This document shows positions 1 to 11,100 of a DNA stretch of 64,000 nucleotides, one piece after another. A program made the translations under genes and the position numbers. Each line of letters begins with the position of its first letter. The stretch's first letter is position 1. The DNA comes from Patagioenas fasciata. Its lineage: Eukaryota; Chordata; Aves; Columbiformes; Columbidae. The stretch spans positions 42,232,001 to 42,296,000 of the forward strand of contig NC_092524.1 of the NCBI RefSeq assembly GCF_037038585.1, given 5' to 3'. The notes beneath the pieces are model-generated. The model searched no databases. It was not told the DNA's origin and worked only from the letters and a program-made list of their open reading frames with translations.

Positions 1-149
1 GACACAGAAGTTAGAAGAATCAAAGAGGCAAACATTTTGGTAGTCTCTTCTTGCTCCTGCGCTTCTTCAGAGACAGCCCTCATCTCTACCAGACCAAATA
101 ACTTAGAATTATCAAGACACCATGCCGCTTCTAGTGCTGTCAGAAATCC

Positions 150-640
150 CCTGGTGACCTCCCTCTACTGTAAAAACTGTTTTCTCCAACCCTGTCTTTT
201 CAAAATTTCATCGGAGAATTCCTTTTTGTTTCCAGGCTGCTTAATATTGAGAGCCTGCGGTGAGAAACTTTGTTGAGTACCTTTTGGAAATCCATGTGGA
301 GAGTATCACCTTGACCCTTTTTGGTCGTATCTTTGCTGACCCCCTCAAATGTCTCAATAGCTCTGTGAGGCACATTCTCCGTTATTAATGTGTGTAGAGA
401 CTCTTCCTCGCTATATTGTTTATCACAAATTCTTTCTTATATTCTACTTATTCCTCAGTGTGGACAACACATTAACTTGTTTGTTTTTTCCAAGATATCC
501 TGTGAAATCCTTTTGAAAACTGGTGCCAGGTTTCCTACGTGCCACGACTAAGAAGGCAGTTTTAAAATGAGAGGTAACATACCCATTGTTAGCATTTTAG
601 TTATTTCATGTTTGCATTTCTTTTATACCCCTGATTGAAG
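150..640 (-). mobile_element. Ancient CR1/L3-type LINE fragment (reverse transcriptase region), decayed
   Basis: Read on the minus strand, this stretch follows the order of amniote CR1/L3 LINEs across the reverse transcriptase region. On the plus strand the reverse-complement landmarks are a lysine-asparagine-type linker near 160-260, the segment that normally encodes the FxKAFDxV part of the polymerase around 275-300 (tttggaaatcc), a 'gtgaggcac' block near 365, and a 'gaaaactggtgccaggtt' block near 515-533. Reading frames are broken many times and no open frame survives, so this is a fossil. Similarity probably resumes beyond the solo LTR (for example 'catctggtgatggt' near 1360-1374), meaning that the LTR landed in this older element. 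Family assignment rests on remembered consensus structure; the exact subfamily is not determined. Confidence 0.6.
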
Positions 641-726
641 ATTGTGATTCTGTTAGTTTGTGTCGAGGGTTAAGATTGTGGGGTGACAATCAAACCCTGG
701 CAGATGTATTGTTAACCTCCTCTCCT

Positions 727-766
727 CCCCACTTCCCCCTTTTGCCCCTCCCTCTCCCCCCTTCCC
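727..766 (-). other. G-quadruplex-capable tract inside LTR copy 1
   Basis: The plus strand carries six runs of three to six C (727-730, 735-739, 745-748, 750-752, 756-761, 764-766), so the minus strand, which is the LTR's sense strand, has six G-runs with short loops. It lies downstream of the LTR's TATA box and poly(A)-like hexamer, in the R/U5 part. The second LTR copy keeps most of these runs at 7586-7626. Confidence 0.6.
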
Positions 767-1065
767 ACTCAGGACAGGCGATCAGGAGGGAAAGGACAGA
801 GAGAAGAGAGTTGGAAAAATTAAAGATGTTTTACTAATGCTACTAATAAGAATAGAGAAAATAATACAAAATATACAAAACCAATCTTGTCAGTCTCAGC
901 AACTGCAGAGCCGGCACCCAAAGTCCTGGATTGGACTCTGTAGCCAACCGGAGCTGGATTCAGTCTCTCACTAGGCCTCAGTTCGCAGGGACGACCAGCA
1001 AGGTCCTGTCCTAATGTCGGCCATAAGCAGAAGGGAAAAGGGGTGAGATCCTCGTAATCTCCCAC

Positions 1066-1072
1066 TTTTATA
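1066..1072 (-). promoter_or_regulatory. TATA box of LTR copy 1
   Basis: The minus strand reads TATAAAA here, followed by AGTGGGAGA. The placement, about 240 bp from the LTR's U3 start and well upstream of the poly(A)-like hexamer, suits a U3/R promoter. The same motif is conserved in LTR copy 2. Activity is unknown. Confidence 0.5.
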
Positions 1073-1312
1073 TGAAGTATTCACATGAATGGAATGTTAT
1101 ACACAGTTGGTCAGTTTCTTGGTCACCTGTTTCTCATTGCCCCTCTTGCGAGATGTCCATCTGTGCTTATCAATAAGTTTGCATTCCATTGCTAGGTTTA
1201 CCAAAACATGTGTCTGGTTCTCCAGGAAAATGCAGCTAATATGAAGGCTTTAGCTGGCAGGCAAAATTCACTAGAAGAGAAACTTGTTTTTTAACAAAAC
1301 CGGGACAGTTTG

Positions 1313-2837
1313 TTTTGCCTGTTTATTCCATAACAGCTTCTGAGCACATCAGTTTGAGACTCATCTGGTGATGGTATGAACTTTGTAAGTCTCTTCCATA
1401 ATAACTGTAGAAGTGGAAAATATATTTAGCTTTTTTTGTTATGGTCTTAGCTTATTAGTACCCCTTGCATGTCCAGGTTATCTACTAGCTTGACAGATTC
1501 TTGACAAGCTTTCTGCTCCTGCTATATTCAAGCAAGAAATTATATCCTGTTTTGTTTTTGTGCTTGTGCAAGCTTTTTGGGTCAAACTCTTTTTTATGTC
1601 CTGACATATCACATTTATAGTTTATAGTCTTTTCTACATTCCTCATTTGGACATAGCTTTTGTTGTTTGAATGATGTCTTCCTACCACTAAAAACTTTTT
1701 TACCCTGCTATTTACTGTCTTTTTGCCCTTCTATAGTCTTATTTGCTTGTTTTTTCTATGCCTATAAAATGGTGCCTTTAAGTAATCCGTCTCCAGCAAG
1801 GATTTAACTCTTAGATTCCTCATTTAGCTTCTTTTTAAGAAGCTGTCTCTGTAGCAATTTTATGAAGTTGATCCAGTTATGGTGGATTGTTTTACCTGTA
1901 AGGACAGTTTGTGCACTTTACAGCATCACAGTTGATGTTACAGAACAGCTTTTGACGATGACGTTTTGAACCCGGCCCCATGCACTACTCTAAAGCTATA
2001 TTAGTTTGATGTTATATTTTTGTTCCATGCCACCAGCTTTCCCCTCTTTCCCCATATATGATATTTTAACCACCTTTCTCTTTCCTATTGGAGAGAATCA
2101 CTATCACATCTCCTCTCTCCAGCACCCTTTTCCACTCTTAGGTACCAGTTCCATTTTCTCTCACATGTTGAACTAAGCTTTTTTTGAAGGCATTTATTCT
2201 CAGCTTGTGCATATCTTTGAAATCCTTTGCTTGTGCTTACAAAGAAGGACTAACTTTTAATTTTCCTGTTTTGTTAACTGGTCTCATGAAAATATGGCCT
2301 TTTCCAACTTAATTTATAGTATTGATCAGTTTGGTACCTTGATACCTCTGCCTTGTGACCTGCACAATGCCCACAATAAATCAAAGAGTTTTAAGAAGAG
2401 TTTTATTTGAAATTGAGAAGAAAGTTTTTCAGATGCTTAGGAGGATCTTTGACAGGAAAATGAGTGCTAGTAAGCAACCTGTTCTGAAGGTTTTTTATGG
2501 GTGATGAAGTTTTGCGCCTTAAACTGATTTGGAGATGGAAATAAAAAGACACTGGTGTAGCGGTGATAGGTGTGGTTAGGAAAATAATTGAAATTGAAGC
2601 AAACAGTTAACACTTGTGAGAAAGCAGAGGAATGCAGAGAGCAATACAGGCAAAGTGACAGTCAACAAAACGATGGTTTTGGTTTCAGTCTAAACCTGTC
2701 AAGGTCAGATGCCAAAAGGTGGCAGTAACTGAGGCATGAAGTGATGACTGAGTCGATTAAACCTGTATCTGTGCCTATGGACAGACAAGAAGGGCCGTGT
2801 CTTGAAGACATAAGGCAAAAGGGCTCTATAGGGTTTA
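1313..2837. other. Non-coding; T-rich unique DNA, possible continuation of ancient LINE
   Basis: I see no gene. The first hundred bases may continue the ancient CR1/L3 element that the LTR interrupts. The rest of 1480-2250 is pyrimidine-rich and reads like heavily decayed LINE sequence, but I cannot assign it. A CTCF-like core is noted at 2712-2725 in the findings. Confidence 0.4.
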
Positions 2838-3209
2838 AAGGCTGCTCAGCATGGAGAAGGCTGAGAGGGGATCTCATCAATGTTTATAAATACCTCAAGG
2901 GTGGGTGTCAAGAGGATGGGACCAGACTCCTTTCATTTGTGCCCAACGACAGAATGGGGGGCAAGAGGCACAGACCAGAGCATAGGAGGCTCAATCTGAA
3001 TATGAGGAGAAACTTCTTTACTTTGAGGATGACAGAGCACTGGAACAGGCTGCCCAGAAAATTTGTGGAGTCTCCTTCTCTGGAGACATTCAAGACCCGT
3101 CTGGACACATTCCTGCATGATCTGCTCTGGATGAACCTGTTTTAGCAGGTGGGTTGGACTAGATGATCTCCAGAGGTCCCTTCCAACCCCAGCCTTTCTG
3201 TGATTCTGC
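2838..3209 (+). mobile_element. CR1 LINE, 5'-truncated 3' end
   Basis: This is a 3'-terminal CR1 fragment in the plus orientation. It encodes the C-terminal tail of the CR1 ORF2 protein, and the frame stays open for about 100 codons to the stop near 3145. Recognisable pieces are RRLRGDLINVYKYLKGG, then MRRNFFTLRMTEHWNRLP, then VESPSLETFKTRLDTFL. After the stop comes the short CR1 3' UTR with 'ggttggactagatgatctcc' (3152-3171) and the terminal TGTGATTCTG motif ending near 3209, with no poly(A) tail. Truncation at the 5' end is the normal outcome of target-primed reverse transcription. The intact frame reflects the small size of the piece; it is not a gene. Confidence 0.9.
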
Positions 3210-3520
3210 TGACTGTTGAAGAGGAATACAGGCATTTGTTTTCTTTTGTTAAAGTGAACTCTGGCCTCTGGAGGGATAAAGCTATTTTACTTGTATGATG
3301 TCCTGTCGCTGACACACTGAGATACCCACAGCATGCTGGGGAGCCAGCTGGTCACTGTGGGTGCCCTCAGCAACCTGTGAAAACCCCATGCAAGAGACCA
3401 TGCGGCACCTCAGCCTTTTCTGCTTGTGCTGCTGTCAGAGAGGGACTCACGCACCAGCACTGGTCAGAACAGAGCGAGATATTTTAAAATTAGAACATTT
3501 TGTGTACTGTGCAAGTAAAA

Positions 3521-3576
3521 TGTCATTTTAGGGTTTTTTAGATCATTAGTGTCACTTTTAGTTTTTAGATCATTAT
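3521..3576 (+). repeat. Two-copy tandem duplication, about 28 bp unit
   Basis: Unit 1 (3521-3549) and unit 2 (3550-3576) both read TGTCA-TTTTAG-TTTTTAGATCATTA with a few small differences. This looks like a local slippage or repair duplication. Confidence 0.7.
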
Positions 3577-5890
3577 TCTGAAGAGGCAGATGTGCAGATA
3601 CAGTGGCTGGGCTATCATATTCTCATAAGGTTCTTAAAGCTAAGCACCTACATGCTTACTTTCTTCTTTCTTGCATGCCTTTTTTTACTTTCAAAATATT
3701 CTTATACTGTAAAAATCCAGACATATAACTGATTTGTATTCTGTTATATCTATATATAATAAAGTATATATTCTTATTAACTAGAAGACTAATTTGTACA
3801 GAGAATATTAAGTAACTTAATTAAACCATACAATAAACCAATTTCTTTGATGGAAATTTCCAGGAGGCATATAAGATCCAGATTTTGTTTAATCAAAACT
3901 GATAATTAGCTTCTTGTCTGGGAAATACACATTCAGAACTGAAAACTTTAAGTAGAAGCACTAATCATTTTCCAAGTACTGAGATAACCAGCAATATATT
4001 AACAAACCTTGTATTAGAAAAATGATAAATTGTTGTCTGCTAGCAGCCGATAGTTCTATACATTCACGAACTAATATTATTAATATGAAAATGTCTTCTG
4101 ATTTATTATGTATTGATATTCCAAAAATTACTAAAGAAAAGTCACTTATATCATAAGTCAGTCATCTGCCTATTTCACAGCATAACAGTTAAGCTTCACT
4201 TGCTGGCCAGACAGTATCTATGTCTGATCTTTGGCCTTGGCTTGTACTTCCTGTGCACATACCTGTGTTAAACTTATATTGTACATAACGCAGAACTTTT
4301 ATTTTATGGTAAATCAGATACATGGATCTACCCCATGTAGGAGCAAACACACAAAATTACATGTATCATTATAAAAACTTGTTCTATAGGTCACTTAGGA
4401 TTTGGCTGCTTGACTTGGCTAAGGTAGGCAACACTAGAATTAACATTTAACTGACCCTCTTTCATGAGTGCTTTCTAATATTGTCTGTAATTATAGTCCT
4501 CGTCTATTATTTCCTCCCTGCAAAATGCCTGCATGGGGAAGGATCTGTGATAAATAAGTGAAAGCAAAAAAACATCAGGAGAAGAATTCTGTAGTGTCCG
4601 TCACTCCTCTGTCATACAAGTTGAAATTCTGCAGCGAGTTCAGGAAGGTTTTAAAAAAGCTCACGGTTTAGGCCATTTAGTTCACGATGGTTCTTGCCTG
4701 TGTTTCTGCCTTTACTGCAGAGCTTCTGTACAATGTTGGCCAATTTATTTAAACTAACCTTTTGTCACATCGTTACTTGTTTCTTGTTTTCCTTGGGCCT
4801 GACTTGAAGTCCTGGGAACTGGCTGGCGGAGCACTCACAGCTGAAACTGAAATCAACAGCAGCTGTGCTTTGAATAGGAAACATGCTGTAGGAAGCCACG
4901 TGCTCTTGTAAAGTCAAATCTTAGATCAGATACACAAGATTAGTCATACTTTTCTTTTTAATCTTTTTGTGCCTTTGTTTATCTTCCTTAAAGCTGGGTT
5001 AAAACCTCTCCCATTACAGGGATTTTGTGAGCATGAAGTAGTTTGGTTTTGTGAACTTTCAGGTACCTCAGTGAAGAGTAACAGAAAAAAAGTGCACAGG
5101 GTATATGTAGTCATTCTGGGTCTTGAATTCGTACAATGAATTACAGCCTATGGCTGTCCATTGAATGAGAATACAACAGGATGGAGGAGCAGCATGCTGA
5201 ATAAAGTTGACCTACCTTGTATAGGGAATGAGATGGCATCCTCTAGATTACAAAAAACGTGTTCTCTCTGAGTTGAGCAAATACATCTCTGCTTGTATAC
5301 CATAGTGGGAAATGGACAAATATTTAAAAAAAAACCCTCAGAAAAGGTAAACCAAATATAAACAAAATATGAAAAGAAGGACACAGAGGATAGGGAAATA
5401 TAAGCTCTTACGATGTTTGGTGAATTGGAGCTATAAACAGCAGAGGTGATGGAGGAGAGCAAGCACATAAGAGGAGCAATACATACCAGGGTTATGTAAC
5501 TGCACTGAAGTAAGTGTCAGGCTGTCTCCTGTCATCGCCAGCCCCAATCCAGCATCAAGCACTCTCTGAGGTATGAACCCTTCCCCACCAAGCCCAGAAA
5601 AAAAAAGTCTGAGAAATATGCAGTTTGGAAAGAGAGAGGTGAAACTGTCTATCAGCTTACTTCTCCTAAAAGTAGGAGTGGCACAAGCTCAACTGTTTGC
5701 CCTTGGTCAGTCAATTTATTTTACTAATTTAGCAGGAAATAAACCCAGCAAAAATTGGATCATTTTCTGCTGAACTAGTGAGTTAAATGGGCTGATGAAA
5801 TTACCTGACAAGTTTCATTAGTGTGAGGGAAGGGATGGAACTGCACTGCTGGAAAGTTAAGGGACTAGGAAGGATGGACTAAGATTTATC

Positions 5891-5912
5891 TTTTTTTTTT
5901 TTTTTTTTTTTT
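5891..5912 (+). repeat. Poly-T homopolymer (22 T)
   Basis: There are twenty-two consecutive T residues after ATTTATC. No LINE or SINE body adjoins it, so it is treated as a simple repeat. Confidence 0.9.
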
Positions 5913-7519
5913 GGGTGGAAAGTGATCAGCTGGATCACCTGAGATGCATTTGGTGAATTTTATATGGAAAACTGTGAATTCCAGTTTTGCAGCAGTAAGA
6001 TCCCTTTTCCATTTACTGTTCAAAGCACAGATGCCTTTTCCTTTCCAGGGGCAGGCAAAGGCCGGACTGGACACCTATAGGGGCTATGAAGGCATGGGGC
6101 AGTGTCAGCCTCACTATACCAAGGACTATGGCATCTCAGCCACACCACACACACCACACACTGAAAATTCAGTCTTCAGAGACTGTGGCCAGTGATATCT
6201 GGAATGTTCTACCAACATATGGGATTTGTGGTTTTGAGAGATTTCAAAGACCGAGAGCACACAGAGGTTGAGTGATACAGGTGATGTGTTAGGGGAGGAT
6301 GCAAGCAAAGGAGAAGGGTGGTGAGATGGGTTGTGGCACAGGGAGAGCCTGGAGGAGGAGGAGGGTGGGGACATGTGGTATTGTGGTGGTAAGACTGGAC
6401 GGGGAAGAGGCAATGATGCAGAACCAGCTCAGGTCTACTAGGACTTACAAGATCAGATGCCGTGCTGTGTGAATGCAGCTGTACTTTCTTCAGGGAGAAG
6501 CCAGAATTGAGGCTACGCAATGCAGCTCAGAGATAATAATGCTGGTTCAGAGCCAGCTGTTCCTGGAGCTGTGCAAGGTGAAGATGGATTGCAGGGACCC
6601 CACAGGGTCAGCCTGGTCTTGCAGCCCTGCCTCAGTGGCAGTGCCCATTCAAGAGAGCCTTGTCTCTCAGTGTGAGCAGAGCTGTGGGGTGAAACAGCAG
6701 ATGCCAGGGGCCTAAAATCTAAACCAGAGTGTTGCAGGAGGTTTCACTGCAGACTACACCATGTCTAGTTCCCAGGATTGAATACTTAGCAGTTGGAGTG
6801 CATTGGGTGCACTCATGAAGTTCATGTTCTGGTTTAGCTTTGTGAGAAAGGAATGCAGTTCATGTCCTCAGAGACTGCACAGGGATTTGAATACAAGTAC
6901 AATAAATCTGGGTGATTGAGAGAGTTGCTTTAAAAACAAGCTCCTGGTTTGAAACAGAAAGCTAATTTAAGGACACATATGAGGATCAACGAATCTGGAT
7001 CTAGGTTGTCTTTTGAAAAATGCCTGGGTGGCTTCACATGACCTCGACCTTTTTTCTGAGTCTAGGGGGACTACTGCGTTCAATGCGTCATGGGGACAGT
7101 GCTGCCTCTGGGTGTTTTCGCCCTGGTTGTCTTGAGGGACCACAGTGCTGCAGCAGGATTGAGTATGGCTACTGAACATTGTCGGTATGCTCGGCCCTGG
7201 TGAGAGGGGTTTTCCTGGAGATTTTCAGATTTCAGCCCTGTTTGGCTCAGATTTCAGTCCTTCAGGGTTTTGGGGATTTTTTGCATACACATTCATTGGC
7301 CAACTGGCTATACACAAAAGGGCAGATAAATCTGCTCTGTGGCTGATGTTTCACGTAAGTTGTTTTGCCTCATCCAGTGAACATGCATAACTCTTTAAAG
7401 GAAATAGGTTTAAAAACAGAGGGCTGTCCAGTCCCTGTGCTCTCTGGCAAGGCTTTGGCCTTTTCTTCTCAAACTCCCAACAACTTCACTACTTTGAAGG
7501 AAATTCTGGTAAAACATGG

Positions 7520-8171
7520 TGTCGAGGGTTTTGATTGCAGGGTGACAATCAAACCCTGGCAGATGTATTGTTAACCTCCTCTCCTCCCCCTCTTCCCCCT
7601 TTTGCCCCTCATTCTCCCCCCTTCCCACTCAGGACAGGCGATCGGGAGGGAAAGAAGGACAGAGAGAAGAGAGTTGGAAAAATTAAAGATGTTTTACTAA
7701 TGCTACTAATAGGAATAGAGAAAATATTACAAAATATACAAAACCAATCTTGAAAGTCTCAGCAACTGCAGAGCCGGCACCCGAAGTCCTGGATTGGACT
7801 CTGCAGCCAACCGGAGCTGGATTCAGTCTCTCACTAGGCCTCAGTTCGCAGGGACGACCAGCAAGGTCCTCTCCTAATGTCGGCCATAAGCAGAAGGGAA
7901 AAGGGGTGAGATCCTCGTGATCTCCCACTTTTATATGAAGTATTCACATGAATGGAATGTTATACACAGTTGGTCAGTTTCTTGGTCACCTGTTTCTCAT
8001 TGCCCCTCTCGCAAGATGTGAATCTGTCCTTAGCAATAACTTCACATTCCATTGCTATGTTTACCAAAACATGTATCTGGGTCTCCAGGAAAATGCAGCT
8101 AATATGAAGGCTTTTAGCTGACAGGCAAAATTCACTGAAAAAGAAACTTGTTTTTTAACAAAACCAGCGCA
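7520..8171 (-). mobile_element. Solo LTR of an endogenous retrovirus (copy 2)
   Basis: This is a 652-bp LTR of the same family and orientation as the copy at 661-1307. It starts TGTCGAGGG, ends GCGCA, and is bounded by a perfect 5-bp target-site duplication, CATGG, at 7515-7519 and 8172-8176. Because each copy has its own matching duplication, and the outer flanks of the pair do not match each other, the two are independent insertions and not the ends of one provirus. The sequence just left of 7520 does not resemble a primer-binding site. TATAAAA is kept on the minus strand (complement of 7929-7935), as is the AGTAAA hexamer (complement of 7693-7698) and the G-rich U5 tract (complement of 7586-7626). 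The pair may represent two closely related subfamilies. Confidence 0.88.
7929..7935 (-). promoter_or_regulatory. TATA box of LTR copy 2
   Basis: TATAAAA on the minus strand in the same position relative to the LTR ends as in copy 1. Activity is unknown. Confidence 0.5.
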
Positions 8172-8176
8172 CATGG

Positions 8177-11100
8177 GTAAAGGCCAGCCAGAGAATTCCC
8201 TGTAGGTCACCAAACCCCTCCTGTGTATGCAACTGTGGCCTCTATCAGGAAATGCACTCAGCCTGTCCTCCAGGGTCAAACTTCAGATTTTGGGATCTTA
8301 ATGAAATTGCAAGCGCTGCAAAAAGCTTTTTGTTTTTCTCACCTAGTCCTGCCTTGATCACCAGATTTAGCACCTGCTGTTCTGAGAAACTCTCACAAGC
8401 CGTAGAAGCTGAGGGGAAGAAGTGGGCAAGGAGGGCCCCACAGGGATCAATAGGCCCTGATGAGTTTGGCTTTCAGCCATTTCAGGGTGTGGCAGCTGAG
8501 AGAGGGTGTCACAGGTCAGTGAGGGGATTTGCCTCTGGTGTGCTGAGGGTAGGGGGAATAGCTGTTGATAATTTTTCTTTTTTTGCTGGTGGGGAAAGTG
8601 TTGTGGGGTGTTTGTATGTGTTATATATATATATATATTTTTTTTTTTAAATTGATATGGACACTGAGTAGGCAGACAAAGGAGGGGCAGGCTTGAAGCT
8701 CAAATGTGCTATTTCTATCTAGAGAGCACATTTTCAGAGCAGTGCTATCTGCAGTAGGTCTGGTATTGCTGTGATGTTAAATCTATGCTGTGCTTCATTC
8801 TGGGTGGTAACATTATACTGGCTAAACTGTTTTTATTGTATCTGAAGCTGAGAATGTTTTACAGTCTATAACCTTAGCCAGAGCCACCTCTTGGATGTAG
8901 AGAGGCAGTGAGGGATACTCTCTGTGGGTATATGTACAGTAGGTGACTTAGCTTTAAACTGAAAGTCTACCCTAATGCCTGAACTAACTTTAGGCCATTT
9001 CAGAGCTAATACCTGTAAATGCAGCAGCATGAAGCCAAAATGATTATTCAGCTTTTCCCATGGATTTTTCAGTGTTTTGTGTGTAGCTGTTAGCCTGTTG
9101 TTCCTAAAATGCAATACATAGTGAATGAGTGAAACAAGTAGGGATGAGGATCACAGATTGACTGGAGGGGGCTGAGGAGGCGGAGGTAGGAAAATAGGAT
9201 GTTTAAAACACATTGGCCAAGTATAGTATAGAAGTCAATCACTGACAGTAGTCAGCTTGTTGTTTTACTGTTTGTTTACAAATAAGATTAAAGTTGTGCA
9301 AAACAATGTTAGAAGAATTTGAATGAAGGTGAAGATTATTCCTGATTTTTTTTTTCTTCTTTTGATGAGGGTTTTTTCTTGTAGCAGGAGGGAGCAGAAA
9401 AGGAAGCTCATATAGGAAGAATAGGGTGGAAAGTTACTGGTGAAGTGTACTCAGCTCTGTATAAGCAGGAAGATGAAACTATGCAGTGTTTTCCAGAATG
9501 TTTGAAGCAAAAATAGAAATGAATTAATTATTTAGGATTTAGTGCTCAGGGATTTAAAACTTACTGTAAGATTAGCCAGAAAGATTAATTTATTTGTAAT
9601 ACCCTGAATGGGGCAAAATTCATCTTTGGTGATTGGAGAAGAGGATTTTGCAGTTTTCAAGACATGATCAGGTCCCAACCTTGAATCAGACCAGTAAAAA
9701 TGGAGAGCAAACATGAGAAACAAGTTCAGAAAATATGGAAAGGTGCACACAATGAGGTATATGAGTCAACAGATATAGCTGTAACATGGGCAAAAACAAG
9801 AATGTGACCTCTAGTGCTGTCTGTTATGATAAAAGATGGAGTAAGCAGGAAAATTGAGAGGCAAGATTTACAGCTTTATTTGGGAAAGCTTAACTTTTAT
9901 TATTAGAAGTGACTGGTCTTTATATTGCAGATAGGTTGTATTTAATAACATGAGAAAAATCTCAAGTTAATTTAGCTTATTTTTTCATAGAAATGTTATT
10001 TTAAAACAGTGAAGACCTAGAACATTTTCTTATTGTGTTAGTAACAAATAGACCAACGGAAAACAGAATACACTAACATCACAATATTTTATGTCCTGGT
10101 GTGTTCTAACAATGTAGTATATGGTCCAGAGCTAGACCAAAACACCTGGAGTTCATGTGTTTCTCCATCTGAGGACCTCAGCTCATTAGTGGCTGGCAGA
10201 AATGTCCCATGACTCCTGTCCCTGATGTAATCTTTTGGAGTGTTGAGAATGAGCATGCTGCCTTGCTTTCTGACACAATACATTGAGACATGACTAAAAA
10301 AGGTTTATGCTGCATTGGAAAGATTTTATTCTACCATATGTATCTAGAAAAGCAGTGACAACAATTTTTCAGGTTGTAGCATTACTGCTGTCTTTATTAT
10401 ATGTTCTTGACTTTTTTTATAGTTTGTGAAGCTATTTCTGAATAGACTATTGGATCTTTGCACTGAATACATTAATATTATAGGGAAAGAAGAAACAAAT
10501 ACACCATCAGTTACAAACTTATTAACCTTCAAAAAGATGAAGCAAGGCAGTCTCACTTAGGGAAACTGAGTTTTCAGCCTTTTAATCTCATTGCCTCTCT
10601 CCAGACCCACATGCAGATAGGAAACCAGTGACCCAGTTCCCCTTCAGGCTGTAGTAACGGGTGAATTTGTTCTTCATGTAAATAGGGACTTCTCTGAGTC
10701 AAGATTGAGTAGGAATAAGGGCTTCCAAACTCAGGAGAAACTGTTGTATGGTTCAGCATGTTTGAGCTGTGGAGTTGAGGGAGGGCTGCTACTTTTTCTG
10801 CTTCATACAAGAGTGCAACTTTGCACCAGAACAGCAGTTCCCACCACTCAGTCTGCCTTAAGGTAGTAACAGAGGCTCAGATGACCTTGATGACAGAGTG
10901 GAAAATATCACCTCCATACTCTGTAGATAGACATACATAGATGTTTAATGAGTTTAGTCAAGGCAGACTATGTATATCTCTGACCTTTGCAATGCAATGT
11001 TCAGTTGATGGATTCAATACAATAGATTCAATAAGACCTTGATTTATATCCCTTGTCTTTTAGAGGAAAGGGGCAGAGTTTTTATTAATATGTGTGACCT

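Larger units (their letters stand above)
661..1307 (-). mobile_element. Solo LTR of an endogenous retrovirus (copy 1)
   Basis: This is a 647-bp long terminal repeat. It starts TGTCGAGGG and ends GGGACA, so the termini are the TG...CA expected of retroviral LTRs with a short TGTC/GACA inverted repeat. It is flanked by an identical 5-bp target-site duplication, GTTTG, at 656-660 and 1308-1312. No gag, pol or env sequence and no primer-binding site adjoin it, so it is a solo LTR left by LTR-LTR recombination. Minus-strand orientation is inferred from a TATAAAA box on that strand (complement of 1066-1072) and an AGTAAA variant poly(A) hexamer downstream (complement of 830-835). A second copy lies at 7520-8171, differing by roughly 5 percent of positions counted by eye plus small indels. 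The 5-bp duplication fits ERVK- or ERVL-like elements; the exact family is not established here. Confidence 0.88.
3210..7514. other. Non-coding unique DNA
   Basis: No gene or dispersed repeat was recognised. Items present are a two-copy 28-bp tandem duplication (3521-3576), a 22-base T run (5891-5912), and a short CA-rich patch (6143-6163). The stretch between about 6300 and 7260 is richer in G and C than its surroundings but has no convincing coding frame. If the two flanking LTRs were one provirus this would be its interior, but it contains a CR1 upstream and no retroviral genes. Confidence 0.6.

Noticed and set aside
820..1065. 81-codon open frame on the minus strand shared by both LTRs (also at 7683-7928), with a hydrophobic C-terminal segment
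   Set aside because: It begins at GTG with no ATG anywhere in the frame. Of 8 base differences between copies in this stretch, 7 change amino acids (6 residues altered) and only 1 is silent, so there is no sign of purifying selection. It is an LTR by-product.
2741..3145. A 134-codon gene
   Set aside because: Its recognisable part is the C-terminal tail of CR1 ORF2 in a truncated LINE, followed by the CR1 3' end.
661..8171. A full-length provirus with two LTRs
   Set aside because: Each LTR has its own target-site duplication, the outer flanks differ, and no retroviral genes or primer-binding site lie between them.
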